64,000 bases of DNA from Rhodocyclaceae bacterium UBA2271 (lineage in GTDB: Bacteria > Pseudomonadota > Gammaproteobacteria > Burkholderiales > Rhodocyclaceae): NCBI GenBank assembly GCA_002347405.1, contig DDXB01000017.1:1-64000 (forward strand), given 5' to 3'. Positions 26,512 to 35,925 of the stretch are shown piece by piece (position 1 is the first letter of the stretch; every line of letters starts with the position of its first letter). The translations under genes were made by a program, and so were the position numbers. The notes below the pieces were generated by a model. That model did not search any database. It saw nothing but the letters and a program-made list of their open reading frames with translations, and was not told the DNA's origin.

Positions 26512-27717
26512 TTAATCGTGCAGATACCCGGCCGACTGCAGCTTGGCGACATCGTCCTGCGGCATGAAACGGAGCACGCGCACGCCCACCAGCGTCATGG
26601 TGAAAGCGATGGCGAAGCCACCCACCGACAGGAGGATTTCCGGCAGACTTGGCATATAGCTGTCGATCTTGCCGTCAAAGAAACTGCTGGTAACCTGCAT
26701 CCCGGGGAACATGTCCATCGGATAAGCCTGCCCGCCAATAATGAAGACGAAGAGCAGACAAAGTCCGCCGGCAACAGTCAGATAGGACGCGGCAGTCACG
26801 GAACCCTTGTTCGCGCTGAAGCCGGGGGCATACAGCAGGAACAGCGGAACGACCGAGCCGAGCAGGACGAAACCACCCCAGAACAGCAGCGGGAAAACTC
26901 CGCCACTAACCAGAATGAAATGGGTGAACTCGAACTGCTTGGCGTAGTAGACGTTGGTTAGGTGATAAACCGCAACAAAATACAACGCCGCGCCAATGAA
27001 CACGCCGAGCAGATTCTTCATCCGGGCGCGCAGCTGCGGATGCAGCTCCATTTTGCTCCTGGCATACATGATTTCCTGCACGACCAGGAAAATCGCCAGA
27101 CCCCAGGCAAAGGACAGGATGATGAACATCGGTGCCAGGATTGCCGACTGATAGGCCTGCCGGGCAATGATGAAACCGAAAATCGAACCGGTACCGGTGG
27201 TCATCACCAGCCGCCAGATAAAAGCCGCCGTGCCGACAGTCTTTGAATACTGGTTCTTGCTGCGATCCATCAGGGTCCAGATGTACAACCCGACCAGGCC
27301 GAAGAACACCGGATACAGAATCATGTTCCAGCCAAAGACCGAGGTCAAATTGACGTGGGTTGCCGCGATGATCACGCGATCGGCGCGTCCCAGATCCAGC
27401 ATGATGATGGCCAGACCAGCTGCCAGCAGGACAATCGCCAGCAGACCCGAAAGGGGGCCGCGCGGCTTGTAGGCCTTCTTGCCAAACACCGAGCCAATCG
27501 AGGCGACATTGAGTACTCCCGAAGCGGCAACAATCAGGAAGATACCGAAGACGTGTGGCAGCCCCCAGAATATCTGATTGTTCATGCCACTGACCTGGTG
27601 GCCCATGATCTCCATATACAAGGCCGCGGCAATGCCGATGGCGCTGATCAGACCGCCTACCGCCAACGCGAAATAAAAAGCGCCGTCATCTGTTTTTGTC
27701 TGTTGCTGGATCATCAT
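26512..27717 (-). CDS. dsrP: DsrP, NrfD-type membrane subunit
   Basis: 401-aa integral membrane subunit of DsrMKJOP, with about ten membrane helices and no haem motif, belonging to the NrfD/PsrC family that exchanges electrons with the quinone pool. Segments such as FYFALAVGGLISAIGIAAALY, HVFGIFLIVAASGVLNVASI and PLFLLYAPGF are clear. It starts five bases after dsrO stops; two ATG codons stand in tandem at the start. Confidence 0.93.
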   Translation of the reverse strand: MMIQQQTKTDDGAFYFALAVGGLISAIGIAAALYMEIMGHQVSGMNNQIFWGLPHVFGIFLIVAASGVLNVASIGSVFGKKAYKPRGPLSGLLAIVLLAAGLAIIMLDLGRADRVIIAATHVNLTSVFGWNMILYPVFFGLVGLYIWTLMDRSKNQYSKTVGTAAFIWRLVMTTGTGSIFGFIIARQAYQSAILAPMFIILSFAWGLAIFLVVQEIMYARSKMELHPQLRARMKNLLGVFIGAALYFVAVYHLTNVYYAKQFEFTHFILVSGGVFPLLFWGGFVLLGSVVPLFLLYAPGFSANKGSVTAASYLTVAGGLCLLFVFIIGGQAYPMDMFPGMQVTSSFFDGKIDSYMPSLPEILLSVGGFAIAFTMTLVGVRVLRFMPQDDVAKLQSAGYLHD

Positions 27718-27722
27718 GGCCG

Positions 27723-28475
27723 TCAGATTCCTTGGTAGCGCACGCCGACATTGAGCTTGAGATCGGCGCGCACCTGGGTGGTCTTAACCTCGGCGATCCG
27801 CTGCGCGATTGCGCTGTTCGGATCATTGAGATCTCCAAAAAGCATCGCGTTATGCTCGGCGTTGGCACAGGCCTCGACACAAGCAGGGATCTGGCCCTTA
27901 TCCACTCGGTGCACGCAGAAGGTGCAGGACTCAACACAACCCTGACCACGCGGCACCTCAGGATTTTGCTCGGTGAGCGTCATATGCACGAACGAGCGTG
28001 CCTTGTAAGGGCAAGCCAGCATGCAGTAACGGCAGCCGATACAGGTATGGCGATCCACCAGGACGATACCGTCGGCACGCTTCATCGAGGCGTGCGTCGG
28101 ACAGACATCCACGCAGGGAGGATGCTCGCAGTGCTGGCACATCATCGGCAGCGAATGGGTAATGCCGCTCTTGGCATCCTTGAGGTCGATCTTGCGAATC
28201 CACTGCGAAGCTTGCCGCGGATCCTTGAGCACCTCACTGATGCCATTTTCGCTATTGCAAGCCTTGACGCAGGCATTGCAATCGCTGGCGCACTTTGTCG
28301 TATCGATCAGCATACCCCAGCGGACCTTGCTGGAAGCGCCCTTGCCCGGCGCGCTGGCTTGCGAAACCTCGATCAGGTGCAAACCCGGAGCAATTGCAGC
28401 AACCCCGAGGCCGGCGGCGCCGACTGCAGCTGCGCCGAGAAAGCCGCGGCGGGATTTATCGTTTGGTTCAGTCAT
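27723..28475 (-). CDS. dsrO: DsrO, periplasmic ferredoxin-like iron-sulfur subunit
   Basis: 250-aa exported protein of the DsrMKJOP complex. A Tat signal (SRRGFLGAAAVGAAGLG) is at residues 9-25. Four cysteine clusters follow: CASDCNACVKAC, CQHCEHPPCVDVCP, CIGCRYCMLACP and CVESCTFCVHR with later cysteines, as in NrfC/PhsB-like proteins with several [4Fe-4S]. Its start overlaps the dsrJ stop by four bases (ATGA). It faces the periplasm together with DsrJ. Confidence 0.94.
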   Translation of the reverse strand: MTEPNDKSRRGFLGAAAVGAAGLGVAAIAPGLHLIEVSQASAPGKGASSKVRWGMLIDTTKCASDCNACVKACNSENGISEVLKDPRQASQWIRKIDLKDAKSGITHSLPMMCQHCEHPPCVDVCPTHASMKRADGIVLVDRHTCIGCRYCMLACPYKARSFVHMTLTEQNPEVPRGQGCVESCTFCVHRVDKGQIPACVEACANAEHNAMLFGDLNDPNSAIAQRIAEVKTTQVRADLKLNVGVRYQGI

Positions 28476-28885
28476 GGTTTGGCTCCAACAGCGCCTGCGG
28501 CACCAACAGCACCTGCGGTACCCGTAGCCTTGAAGTTGGCCTTGGGCTGGTGGCATTGCCAGCAGTCGACCTTGACGGCGGAAAAGGCGTGGCAGCTTTC
28601 GCAGAAGCCATCCTTGCCGAGCACGGAGCCGGTCGACTTGCTGGCGTGACAGTCAACACACCCGATGAGACTCGCCTTTTCGCCACGAATCCCCTGGCGC
28701 AAGCTGCGGTCCCGTTGATGTCCAAGCATGTTCATGTGGTTCAGACGCATTTCCTCGGCCGCGGCGATACATTGACCGGAACCCTCAATCTTCACCATCG
28801 GCTTGGGTACGCCAGCGGCATGTGTCGCAAATGACGCGACCGCTCCCATTATCAGAAAAGCCATTAACGCAAGCAGTCGCACCAT
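28472..28885 (-). CDS. dsrJ: DsrJ, triheme cytochrome c
   Basis: 137-aa periplasmic cytochrome of DsrMKJOP, probably anchored by its uncleaved N-terminal segment (MVRLLALMAFLIMGAVASF). Three c-haem motifs, CVDCH, CESCH and CWQCH, are spaced as in DsrJ, where one haem has an unusual His/Cys ligand pair in characterised members. The C-terminus is an Ala/Gly-rich tail (TAGAVGAAGAVGAKP) of low complexity. Coupled to dsrO by a four-base overlap. Confidence 0.93.
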   Translation of the reverse strand: MVRLLALMAFLIMGAVASFATHAAGVPKPMVKIEGSGQCIAAAEEMRLNHMNMLGHQRDRSLRQGIRGEKASLIGCVDCHASKSTGSVLGKDGFCESCHAFSAVKVDCWQCHQPKANFKATGTAGAVGAAGAVGAKP

Positions 28886-28937
28886 CAGTCTCCCGTCCGT
28901 TTGATTCACTTGATTCACTCGCGACCCAGAAACCCTG

Positions 28938-30917
28938 TCATTCGCCCAAGCCCATTTGGATGTAGCCGGTCGGGCAAACATCGCGACAAATATGGCAGCC
29001 AATGCATTTGTCGTAGTCGGTGGTCACGTAACGTCCCGTGGTCGCCTCGGTTTTCTTGACACGACTGACGGCGGTTTGCGGGCAATACACCACGCAGTTG
29101 TCGCACTCGAAGCACAAGCCACAACTCATGCAGCGCTTGGCTTCGGCAACGACCTGCTTGTCGTCGAGCGGATCAAGCCGCTCAATGAAGTTGCCCAGTG
29201 CCGTTTCCTTGTTTAGGTGCGTGATATGACGCATGTTGCGCGCGGTGTATTGGAAGTGTCCGAGGAACAGATCCTTATGGGTGATCACATAACGGTCCGA
29301 CCGGTTGTCATAGTTATGTACCGCCCCTTTTGATGTGTCGGTGCCACGCAGCGACTCCTTGATTTCCTCGACGGCAATGCCCTTCTCGACATACTTGCGC
29401 ATCAAGTCGAAAACATGGACATCGATTTTGGGACGACGGCCGGCTTCAACACCGCTCATCAGGAACTGGTCAATACCATCAGCAGCAATGGCGCCATGTC
29501 CGATAGCGGTAGTCAGCAGATGCGGCCGTAGAACGTCACCACCAGCATAGACGCCGGGCTTGCCCTGCACCTGATAGCTACGGTCCGCATTCACACCACC
29601 TTTGCCATTGCTGAAAACCTCAAGGCCGGTCAGGTCGAGCGTCTGGCCGATGGCAGAAACGATCAAATCGGCCGGCAGGTCTTTTTCCGTGCCCTCGAGT
29701 TTCTTTATCTCAAGCGCCGAACCAACCATCTTTGCCTCGCACTGGCACACACGCAAAGCAGTGGCACGTCCATCGGCACCCTTGACGACCGAAACCGGCA
29801 TCCAGCCACCCATGATGTCGATACCTTCAGACTGGGCGTGTTCAAGTTCACCTTTGCTGGCCAGCATCTTGTCGATCGGGAAAACCGAGGTCAGGACCAC
29901 ATCGGCACCCTTGCGCATCGAAATATCGGCGACATCCTGCGCCAGTTGGCCGGCAATCGCAGCTTCAAAGTCTGTCGGTTTGGCGTTTTCGATATGGCCG
30001 AGACGACGCGCGACAGTCGCGACGTCCATCGACGTATCACCACCACCGACTACGACGACATTGCGGCCCACAGCCTTCAGGCGCCCGTCGTTGTAGGCCT
30101 TGAGGAATGCAGTGGCAGTTACGACGTTGGGAGTATTCTCGGCGCCTTCGGCAGGCAGGGCGCGGCCACCTTGAGCACCCAAGCCAAGGAATACGGCATC
30201 GAAATCCTTGTTAACCTGTTCCAGGCTGATATCGACACCAACCTTGGTCTTCAGCTTCACCTCAACGCCCAGATTGATGATGCGCTGAATTTCGGCATCG
30301 AGAACATTGCGTGGCGTACGATAACCTGGGATGCCATAACGCATCATGCCACCGAGATGTTCATGGTCGTCAAAGATCGTGACGCTGTGGCCCTTGAGAG
30401 CGAGTTGATACGCTACCGACAATCCAGCCGGGCCACCGCCAAGCACTGCAACCTTCTTGCCAGTGAGTTTGGCGGGCTTGATGAATTGCAGGTTGTTCTT
30501 GATCGCATACTCGCCGAGGAAATGCTCGACGGAATTGATGCCGACGTGGTCTTCAACCATATTCCGGTTGCAGCCAGTCTCACACGGAGCCGGGCAGACC
30601 CGACCCATGACGGCTGGCAACGGGTTGGCCTCGGTAAGACGGCGCCAAGCGTATTCTTCCATCGGCATGACCGGCTTGCCATCAGCGCCAACCGGCGGCT
30701 TCTCGACACCGCGCACAATGTTCAGATAACCGCGGATATCCTCGCCGGAGGGGCAGGATCCCTGACAAGGGGGGGTGGACTGTACATAGGTCGGACACTT
30801 GTAAGACCAACTGGCCTGAAAGATCTTGTCCTGCATGCGCTTGTACTCTGTCGAATCGCCTTCCTTGTATTTGCGGAAGGTCAATTTTTCGGTCTGAATT
30901 TCAGTGGTCGCTGACAT
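28938..30917 (-). CDS. dsrL: DsrL, NAD(P)H:acceptor oxidoreductase iron-sulfur flavoprotein
   Basis: 659-aa relative of the glutamate synthase small subunit. The N-terminus has two cysteine clusters (CQGSCP, CPAPCETGC), then an FAD site (VAVLGGGPAGLSVAYQLALKG), an NAD(P)-binding GGGDTSMDVA region, and a C-terminal ferredoxin-like domain (CMSCGLCFECDNCVVYCP, CIGCHICRDVCPTG). In sulfur oxidisers DsrL links DsrAB with NAD+ and is essential. The presence of dsrL with dsrEFH marks this dsr operon as oxidative. It sits between dsrK and dsrJ, as in Allochromatium. Confidence 0.94.
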   Translation of the reverse strand: MSATTEIQTEKLTFRKYKEGDSTEYKRMQDKIFQASWSYKCPTYVQSTPPCQGSCPSGEDIRGYLNIVRGVEKPPVGADGKPVMPMEEYAWRRLTEANPLPAVMGRVCPAPCETGCNRNMVEDHVGINSVEHFLGEYAIKNNLQFIKPAKLTGKKVAVLGGGPAGLSVAYQLALKGHSVTIFDDHEHLGGMMRYGIPGYRTPRNVLDAEIQRIINLGVEVKLKTKVGVDISLEQVNKDFDAVFLGLGAQGGRALPAEGAENTPNVVTATAFLKAYNDGRLKAVGRNVVVVGGGDTSMDVATVARRLGHIENAKPTDFEAAIAGQLAQDVADISMRKGADVVLTSVFPIDKMLASKGELEHAQSEGIDIMGGWMPVSVVKGADGRATALRVCQCEAKMVGSALEIKKLEGTEKDLPADLIVSAIGQTLDLTGLEVFSNGKGGVNADRSYQVQGKPGVYAGGDVLRPHLLTTAIGHGAIAADGIDQFLMSGVEAGRRPKIDVHVFDLMRKYVEKGIAVEEIKESLRGTDTSKGAVHNYDNRSDRYVITHKDLFLGHFQYTARNMRHITHLNKETALGNFIERLDPLDDKQVVAEAKRCMSCGLCFECDNCVVYCPQTAVSRVKKTEATTGRYVTTDYDKCIGCHICRDVCPTGYIQMGLGE

Positions 30918-30960
30918 TGTCGTCTCCGTAGTAATCGTTGTTTATTTATGTGTGCGCGGG

Positions 30961-32493
30961 TTACTGCTCATCGCCAAGGCGAATGGCCGTACTGACCAAC
31001 TGGTGAACACCGCCCACCAGCCGCATATCAAAGCCGTAATAGGGAAGCACTTTGCTGAATTGGGCTTTGCAGATTGCGCAGATGGTCGCCATGAAGTTCA
31101 CCCCCTGGCCGTCGGCGACCTGCTTCAAGGCCTCCATGCGGGGAAAGGCGCCTTTGACGCGTAATTCAATCAAGTCATCGGTGAGCACGCCGCCGCCGCC
31201 ACCACAGCAAAAGGTGCTCTCGCAAATGGTGTCTGGTGCCATATCGACGTAGTTATTTGCCACCGCTTTGATGACATTGCGCGGAATCTCGAACTGCCCG
31301 CCCGGGTAATTGCCCATCCGCGAGGCGCGCGCTACGTTGCACGAGTCGTGGAAGGTAATGATGCGGTGATCGTTTTTTTCCTTGTCGAACTTCAAGCGCC
31401 CCTGCTGAATCAGGTCCCAGGTGAATTCGCAGATATGCGAAGGCTGCATATGACGCGGGTCAAGCTGGTTCTGCAGTTCGATGGCAAACGGATCCTTGGC
31501 GCCGGCGCCCAGGCCGGAAAGGGTATTCCAGAAAGCGTAGGCGACGCGCCAGGCATGGCCACACTCGCCAACGACGATACGCTTGACGCCGAGTTCCAGC
31601 GCAGCTTTTCGAACGCGCAGGGCAACCTCGCGCATATGCTCGTAACTGCCGTTGAAGAGGCCAAAGTTGCCCGCTTCAGAAGCGTAGGAAGACAGCGTCC
31701 AGGAAATACCGGCGGCGTGAAATACCTTGCCGTAGCCAATCAGACTCTCGATGTGCGGTTCGGCGAAAAAATCCGCGGAAGGCGTGACCAGCAGGACTTC
31801 AGCACCCTTGACGTTGAGCGGATATTTGACATCGACACCGGTATCATCCTTGACATCCTCTTCAAGGCCTTCAAGGGTATTTTCAAGCGCCGGACCGGGA
31901 AGGCCGAGGTTGTTACCGATCTTGTTGAGCTTGAGAATAATTTCGTTGGAATATTTCTGCCCATAGCCGACCGAGTCCATGATGTGGCGTGCCGCCATGG
32001 TGACTTCTGCGGTGTCAATCCCATACGGGCAGAACACGGAGCAACGGCGGCATTCCGAGCATTGCCAGAAATAGGAGAACCACTCGTCGAGGACCTCCTT
32101 GGTCAGATCGCGGGCGCCAACGAGACTCGGAAACAGCTTTCCAGGCAAGGTGAAATAGCGCCGATAAACACTTCTCATCAGGTCCTGACGCGCCACCGGC
32201 ATGTTCTTGGGGTCGCCCGTGCTGATGAAATAATGGCACTTGTCGGTACATGCGCCGCAATGCACGCATGAATCCATGAAGACCTTCAGCGAGCGGTACT
32301 TACCCAGCAACTCGCCAAATTTCTCGATGGCCTTTTCTTCCCAGTTATCGACAAGCTGACCTGGGAAACCCATTTCCGCCTGGATCTTCTCGTTGGCGAC
32401 ATACGGCTTGGAGTGCGCCATCGCGCCCGGAACGAGCGCCGGGATCGTCGGAAATTCGCGGTACTCTGGAATCTTGAATGCTTGATCAGCCAT
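30961..32493 (-). CDS. dsrK: DsrK, HdrD-like iron-sulfur subunit
   Basis: 510-aa cytoplasmic subunit of DsrMKJOP, thought to act on DsrC trisulfide or disulfide. Two [4Fe-4S] motifs, CVHCGACTDKCHYF and CSECRRCSVFCPYG, are followed by CCG-domain cysteines (VVGECGHAW, FHDSCNVARASRMG, FCCGGGGG) that hold the noncubane cluster in HdrB/HdrD proteins. Start at 32493 (MADQAFKIPEYREF) is one base beyond the dsrM stop codon, so dsrMK are tightly coupled. Confidence 0.94.
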   Translation of the reverse strand: MADQAFKIPEYREFPTIPALVPGAMAHSKPYVANEKIQAEMGFPGQLVDNWEEKAIEKFGELLGKYRSLKVFMDSCVHCGACTDKCHYFISTGDPKNMPVARQDLMRSVYRRYFTLPGKLFPSLVGARDLTKEVLDEWFSYFWQCSECRRCSVFCPYGIDTAEVTMAARHIMDSVGYGQKYSNEIILKLNKIGNNLGLPGPALENTLEGLEEDVKDDTGVDVKYPLNVKGAEVLLVTPSADFFAEPHIESLIGYGKVFHAAGISWTLSSYASEAGNFGLFNGSYEHMREVALRVRKAALELGVKRIVVGECGHAWRVAYAFWNTLSGLGAGAKDPFAIELQNQLDPRHMQPSHICEFTWDLIQQGRLKFDKEKNDHRIITFHDSCNVARASRMGNYPGGQFEIPRNVIKAVANNYVDMAPDTICESTFCCGGGGGVLTDDLIELRVKGAFPRMEALKQVADGQGVNFMATICAICKAQFSKVLPYYGFDMRLVGGVHQLVSTAIRLGDEQ

Positions 32494-32494
32494 G

Positions 32495-33217
32495 TCAATT
32501 CTTCTCGATCTGGGCGGCCCACGGTGCCAGATGGCGAACTTCCCGTGGATTGTCTGCCTGGTTGCGGGTCGGGCTGAAAAATACGCCTGGTGCATGCAGC
32601 AACTTGCTGAAGGGGAAAATGATCATCAGCAAGGCAACTAGCAGCAAATGGACATACAGACCGATATGCGACGGCAATGGCTGAATGTCGAACATCATGA
32701 GCCCCAAGAAGAAGACTTTGACGGCCGTAATGTCGGTATGCATGAAAAACTTGATGCCCAGACCGGACAATGCAATCAGGAGCAGCAGGACCAGCATCAG
32801 GTGATCGGAAGGTGTCGAAATGTAGCGGATGCGCTCAACCAGGATGCGCCGCACCCAAAGCCCGGCAAGCCCGGCCGCCATGGCAAATCCGGCGTAGAGG
32901 CCAAACGGCTGAAGTATGACAACCCAGTTCCAGACCGGCTCGGTAAAGTAACGCAAATGACGGATCAGTACCAGCAGGAGGGCCATGTGGAACAGCCAGC
33001 CGAACAGCCAGATCCACAAATTACTCTTGAAGAGGCTTTCAAAAAAGACCACTTCCCGAGCCATCCGAAGTGCTACGCCACCCTTGGTAGTCGGCGCGGG
33101 TGTCGTCGGAATCGACAGAGGCGCGGGTGTGCGTGCGAAATCGTAGATCTTGTAGGCTACACCTGCGACGAAAATCACGAAGGCGAGGTAAAACAGGATC
33201 GCGAGGAACATTGTCAT
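32495..33217 (-). CDS. dsrM: DsrM, NarI-like membrane cytochrome b subunit
   Basis: 240-aa membrane protein with about five helices related to the NarI cytochrome b. Histidines suitable for haem b ligation lie in helices (LFHMALLLVLIRHLRY, HIGLYVHLLLVALLM). It is shorter than sulfate-reducer DsrM, as is usual in sulfur oxidisers. Start at 33217 (MTMFLAILFYLAFV) was chosen as the first codon before the hydrophobic segment; a second ATG two codons on is possible. The 155 bases between dsrC and dsrM contain a hairpin. Confidence 0.9.
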   Translation of the reverse strand: MTMFLAILFYLAFVIFVAGVAYKIYDFARTPAPLSIPTTPAPTTKGGVALRMAREVVFFESLFKSNLWIWLFGWLFHMALLLVLIRHLRYFTEPVWNWVVILQPFGLYAGFAMAAGLAGLWVRRILVERIRYISTPSDHLMLVLLLLIALSGLGIKFFMHTDITAVKVFFLGLMMFDIQPLPSHIGLYVHLLLVALLMIIFPFSKLLHAPGVFFSPTRNQADNPREVRHLAPWAAQIEKN

Positions 33218-33329
33218 TGGTAGTGCACCACGGCGAATATAGCGATCAAACCCGTGACTTAACCCGGCGCAGAATCCAACCAACTAATTGAAGCTGTGAT
33301 TCTGGCGCCGTGTCACGTCATTAATTCCA

Positions 33330-33360
33330 CAGCGGAACTGCTCACTAAGCTGCTCCGCTG
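33330..33360 (-). promoter_or_regulatory. Hairpin between dsrC and dsrM
   Basis: CAGCGGA (33330-33336) and TCCGCTG (33354-33360) pair with a 17-base loop, 13 bases after the dsrC stop on the transcript. No T-run follows. It could be an mRNA stabiliser or partial terminator that lets dsrC be made in excess over dsrMKLJOP. Confidence 0.4.
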
Positions 33361-33372
33361 GCCACCGCCTGC

Positions 33373-33705
33373 TTAAACGCAGCCAGTGGGCTTCGGCAGG
33401 CCAGCGATCTTGCACGCCTGCTTGGCCGGGCCATAGGGGAACAGTTCGTAGAGATACTGGCTGTTGCCCTTGTCAGCGCCGAGTTTCTTGCCGATGGCCT
33501 TGGTCAGAACGCGCACGGCTGGCGCAATCTGGAACTCGGTGTAGTAGTCGCGCAGAAAGTTGATGACTTCCCAGTGCGCATCGGTCAGATTGATGCTCTC
33601 CTGCTGGGCGAGGAACTTGCCCACTTCCTCATTCCAGTCACCAAGTGAAACCAGGTAGCCTTCTTCGTCGGTTTCGTAGGTCTTGCCATTAACTTCGAGT
33701 GCCAT
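33373..33705 (-). CDS. dsrC: DsrC sulfur-carrier protein
   Basis: 110-aa substrate protein of DsrAB. It carries both redox cysteines in the flexible C-terminal arm, CysB in QACKIAG and CysA as the penultimate residue of LPKPTGCV, with the usual spacing. It receives sulfur from DsrEFH on CysA and presents it to DsrAB; DsrK later deals with the product. Start MALEVNGKTYETDEEG with GGAGAAA upstream. Thirty bases separate it from dsrH. Confidence 0.96.
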   Translation of the reverse strand: MALEVNGKTYETDEEGYLVSLGDWNEEVGKFLAQQESINLTDAHWEVINFLRDYYTEFQIAPAVRVLTKAIGKKLGADKGNSQYLYELFPYGPAKQACKIAGLPKPTGCV

Positions 33706-33735
33706 TTCTTTCTCCTTGAGTAATCTTTGAGTCTG

Positions 33736-34029
33736 TTAAAGCCACGATTGATTGGTCTTGTTTTCGGCCACAAGATCGACAAAACCAGCGTAGTCGACCT
33801 GTATCACACCATCCGTAACGCGATCGGCAATGCCGCGCGCTTCGATGTCAGGCGTCAGGGCGTAAATCTTGAACTTGCCCAGGGCGGCCTTGACCTTGGA
33901 CTCTGCCGCTCCGCCCTTGGCGACGGCATACACGCCATCCTCGATCAGCAGAATCGTCCCTGTGCCTGTTTTGAGCACCGAGTCGAGGGCCGGGCGATCG
34001 TACGGCGACTTGTTGATGATATGCAACAT
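33736..34029 (-). CDS. dsrH: DsrH, TusB-like subunit of DsrEFH
   Basis: 97-aa subunit of the DsrE2F2H2 sulfur transferase. MLHIINKSPYDRPALDSVL and LIEDGVYAV match DsrH/TusB. There is no cysteine at all in this copy, so it cannot carry persulfide itself; in known complexes the active cysteine is on DsrE, and DsrH has one of less clear role. Start at 34029, ten bases after dsrF stops. Confidence 0.92.
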   Translation of the reverse strand: MLHIINKSPYDRPALDSVLKTGTGTILLIEDGVYAVAKGGAAESKVKAALGKFKIYALTPDIEARGIADRVTDGVIQVDYAGFVDLVAENKTNQSWL

Positions 34030-34039
34030 ATATTTTTCC

Positions 34040-34402
34040 TCAGAACGCCAGAACGATGTCCTGCTCTTCCATGCGCTTGCCGATTTCGGCGCGGGAGAGC
34101 ACTTCAACGGGAATGGTTAGGTCATCCGCGGTGAGTCCGCGCTCTGTCAGCGACTCCTGATCGACGTAAATTTTGGTGACGTCGTAGTCCTCAAGGGCGC
34201 GAAAAGTCTTTTCGAACGCCTTGATTTCAATGCCTTTGGTTTGATGGCCCTTCTTGATCTGATAGACACCATCATCCAGGAAAGCCATCGAAACGTCCTG
34301 CTCGAAAGCAGCGGCGATCAGGACAACCTCAAGCGCTTCCCAGCCGTAAATCGTGCCGTAAGGCGCCTTGCGGTTGACGATCATGAATTGTTTTGTGGTC
34401 AT
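34040..34402 (-). CDS. dsrF: DsrF, TusC-like subunit of DsrEFH
   Basis: 120-aa subunit of DsrEFH. MTTKQFMIVNRKAPYGTIYGWEALEVVLIAAAF and VSMAFLDDGVYQI match DsrF/TusC. It has no cysteine, as expected for the structural partner. Start at 34402 is set by the conserved N-terminus, with GGGAGAC upstream on the transcript; 13 bases after dsrE. Confidence 0.93.
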   Translation of the reverse strand: MTTKQFMIVNRKAPYGTIYGWEALEVVLIAAAFEQDVSMAFLDDGVYQIKKGHQTKGIEIKAFEKTFRALEDYDVTKIYVDQESLTERGLTADDLTIPVEVLSRAEIGKRMEEQDIVLAF

Positions 34403-34415
34403 GCTGTCGTCTCCC

Positions 34416-34808
34416 TTAATCGCCGAACACAACGAGACGATCCGCCTGAATGCCCGCCTCGATCAACTGGCCGAGACCAGAGATGCGAAACGGTTCAGCC
34501 AGGTTGGTGGCATCCTTGCCATTACGCTGCATTTCACCGTCATCGACGATGCCGCGACGCTGGGCCGCTGCCACGCAGACCACCATGTCAAGGTTGTTTG
34601 CCTTGGCCAACTCGGTCCAGCGCTTGACGATATTGCGATCGTCTTGCGGCGGGGTCGTCAGGCGCGTGGCGTTATACACGCCATCATGGTAGAAAAACAC
34701 CCGAAAAATTTCGTGGCCTTTGGCCAACACCGCCTGTGCAAACTGAAAGGCGGTATCGGTGGCCTGGTGCGTGTAGGGCCCTTCGCTGACCAAAATTGCA
34801 AACTTCAT
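34416..34808 (-). CDS. dsrE: DsrE, sulfur-transferase subunit
   Basis: 130-aa subunit with the active cysteine of the complex in DMVVCVAAAQRRG (about residue 78), which takes sulfane sulfur and hands it to DsrC. MKFAILVSEGPYTHQATDTAFQFA and VFFYHDGVYNA are conserved. It starts 13 bases after dsrB. DsrEFH next to dsrC is the hallmark of sulfur-oxidising dsr operons. Confidence 0.95.
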   Translation of the reverse strand: MKFAILVSEGPYTHQATDTAFQFAQAVLAKGHEIFRVFFYHDGVYNATRLTTPPQDDRNIVKRWTELAKANNLDMVVCVAAAQRRGIVDDGEMQRNGKDATNLAEPFRISGLGQLIEAGIQADRLVVFGD

Positions 34809-34821
34809 CGCCGTGTCATCC

Positions 34822-35895
34822 TCAGAAACGGATGTGCGCCGAAGCGTTGAGGTTTGCCCGCCCACCACGCCAGTCGTCGATCATGTACTTGGTGAAGGGC
34901 AAGCCGGTCTTCTCGAAGAAACGCGGCCAGCCGATACGATCGATCCAGTCGGCCATGCGCTCCCACGGACGAGCATCTCCCTTGTAGGTCATGAGGATGT
35001 TCTTGACGATCGCATTCACTTCCGGCCAACGCGGGGCGTTGTTCGGCAGGCCAGCAATGACCAACTTGTGGAAGGTCGGCTTCGAGCGGGCGTTGGAGTT
35101 TTTGCCGCCAACCCAGATCGCCAGCTTGGAATGCTCCGGATCGTTGATCTGCATCGGCGGGCAAGGGGGATAGCAGGCGCCGCAGCAGATGCACTTCTTC
35201 TCATCAACTTCCAGCGAGGGACGGCCATTGACCAGGGCCGGGCGGATCGCCGCGACCGGGCAACGGGCAACCACGGTGGGGCGCTCGCAGACGTTGGCGA
35301 CTTGCTCGTGATTGATTTTCGGCGGCTTGGTGTGCTGGATGATGACAGCGATGTCAGCCTGGCCGCCGCAGTTGATCTCGCAACAAGAGGTGGACAAACG
35401 CACGCGATTGGGCATCTGTTCATTCTTGAATTCGTCGTAGAGGGAATCCATCATCGACTTGACCACGCCAGAGGCATCGGTACCCGGAATGTCGCAGTGC
35501 AGCCAGCCCTGGGTATGGGAAACCATCGACACCGAGGGTCCCGTGCCGCCTACCGGAAAGCCGTTCTTCTCCAGTTCCGCAATCAGCGGGGCCACCTTGG
35601 CTTCGGCGGACACGGAAAATTCGATGTTCGAGCGAATGGTGAAACGAACGAACCCTTCGGCGAACTTATCGGCGATGTCGCAAAGCTTGCGGATGGTGTA
35701 GTGATCCATCTGACGTTGGGTGCCGGCACGCACGGTCCACACCTCGTCACCCGAATGGGAGACATGATGCAGAACGCCGGGACGCGGGCGATCATGGCAC
35801 TTCCAGTTGCCATAGTTGGCGACGAACTTCGGGTGCAAGAACTTCTTGTTGTCGAGGAAACCCTCGACAGGCTTGCGCGCTTGAGCTTGAGTCAT
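34822..35895 (-). CDS. dsrB: Reverse dissimilatory sulfite reductase beta subunit
   Basis: 357-aa DsrB. It shows the sirohaem/[4Fe-4S] cysteine motif near CCEINCGG and CERPTVVARCP, and a ferredoxin domain with CICCGACYPPCPPMQI. With DsrA it oxidises DsrC-bound sulfur to sulfite in the cytoplasm. It follows dsrA by 30 bases. The oxidative direction is inferred from dsrEFH and dsrL in the same operon. Confidence 0.95.
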   Translation of the reverse strand: MTQAQARKPVEGFLDNKKFLHPKFVANYGNWKCHDRPRPGVLHHVSHSGDEVWTVRAGTQRQMDHYTIRKLCDIADKFAEGFVRFTIRSNIEFSVSAEAKVAPLIAELEKNGFPVGGTGPSVSMVSHTQGWLHCDIPGTDASGVVKSMMDSLYDEFKNEQMPNRVRLSTSCCEINCGGQADIAVIIQHTKPPKINHEQVANVCERPTVVARCPVAAIRPALVNGRPSLEVDEKKCICCGACYPPCPPMQINDPEHSKLAIWVGGKNSNARSKPTFHKLVIAGLPNNAPRWPEVNAIVKNILMTYKGDARPWERMADWIDRIGWPRFFEKTGLPFTKYMIDDWRGGRANLNASAHIRF

Positions 35896-35925
35896 TTGTG
35901 TTTGTCTCCGTCTTCGCTATTGTGA

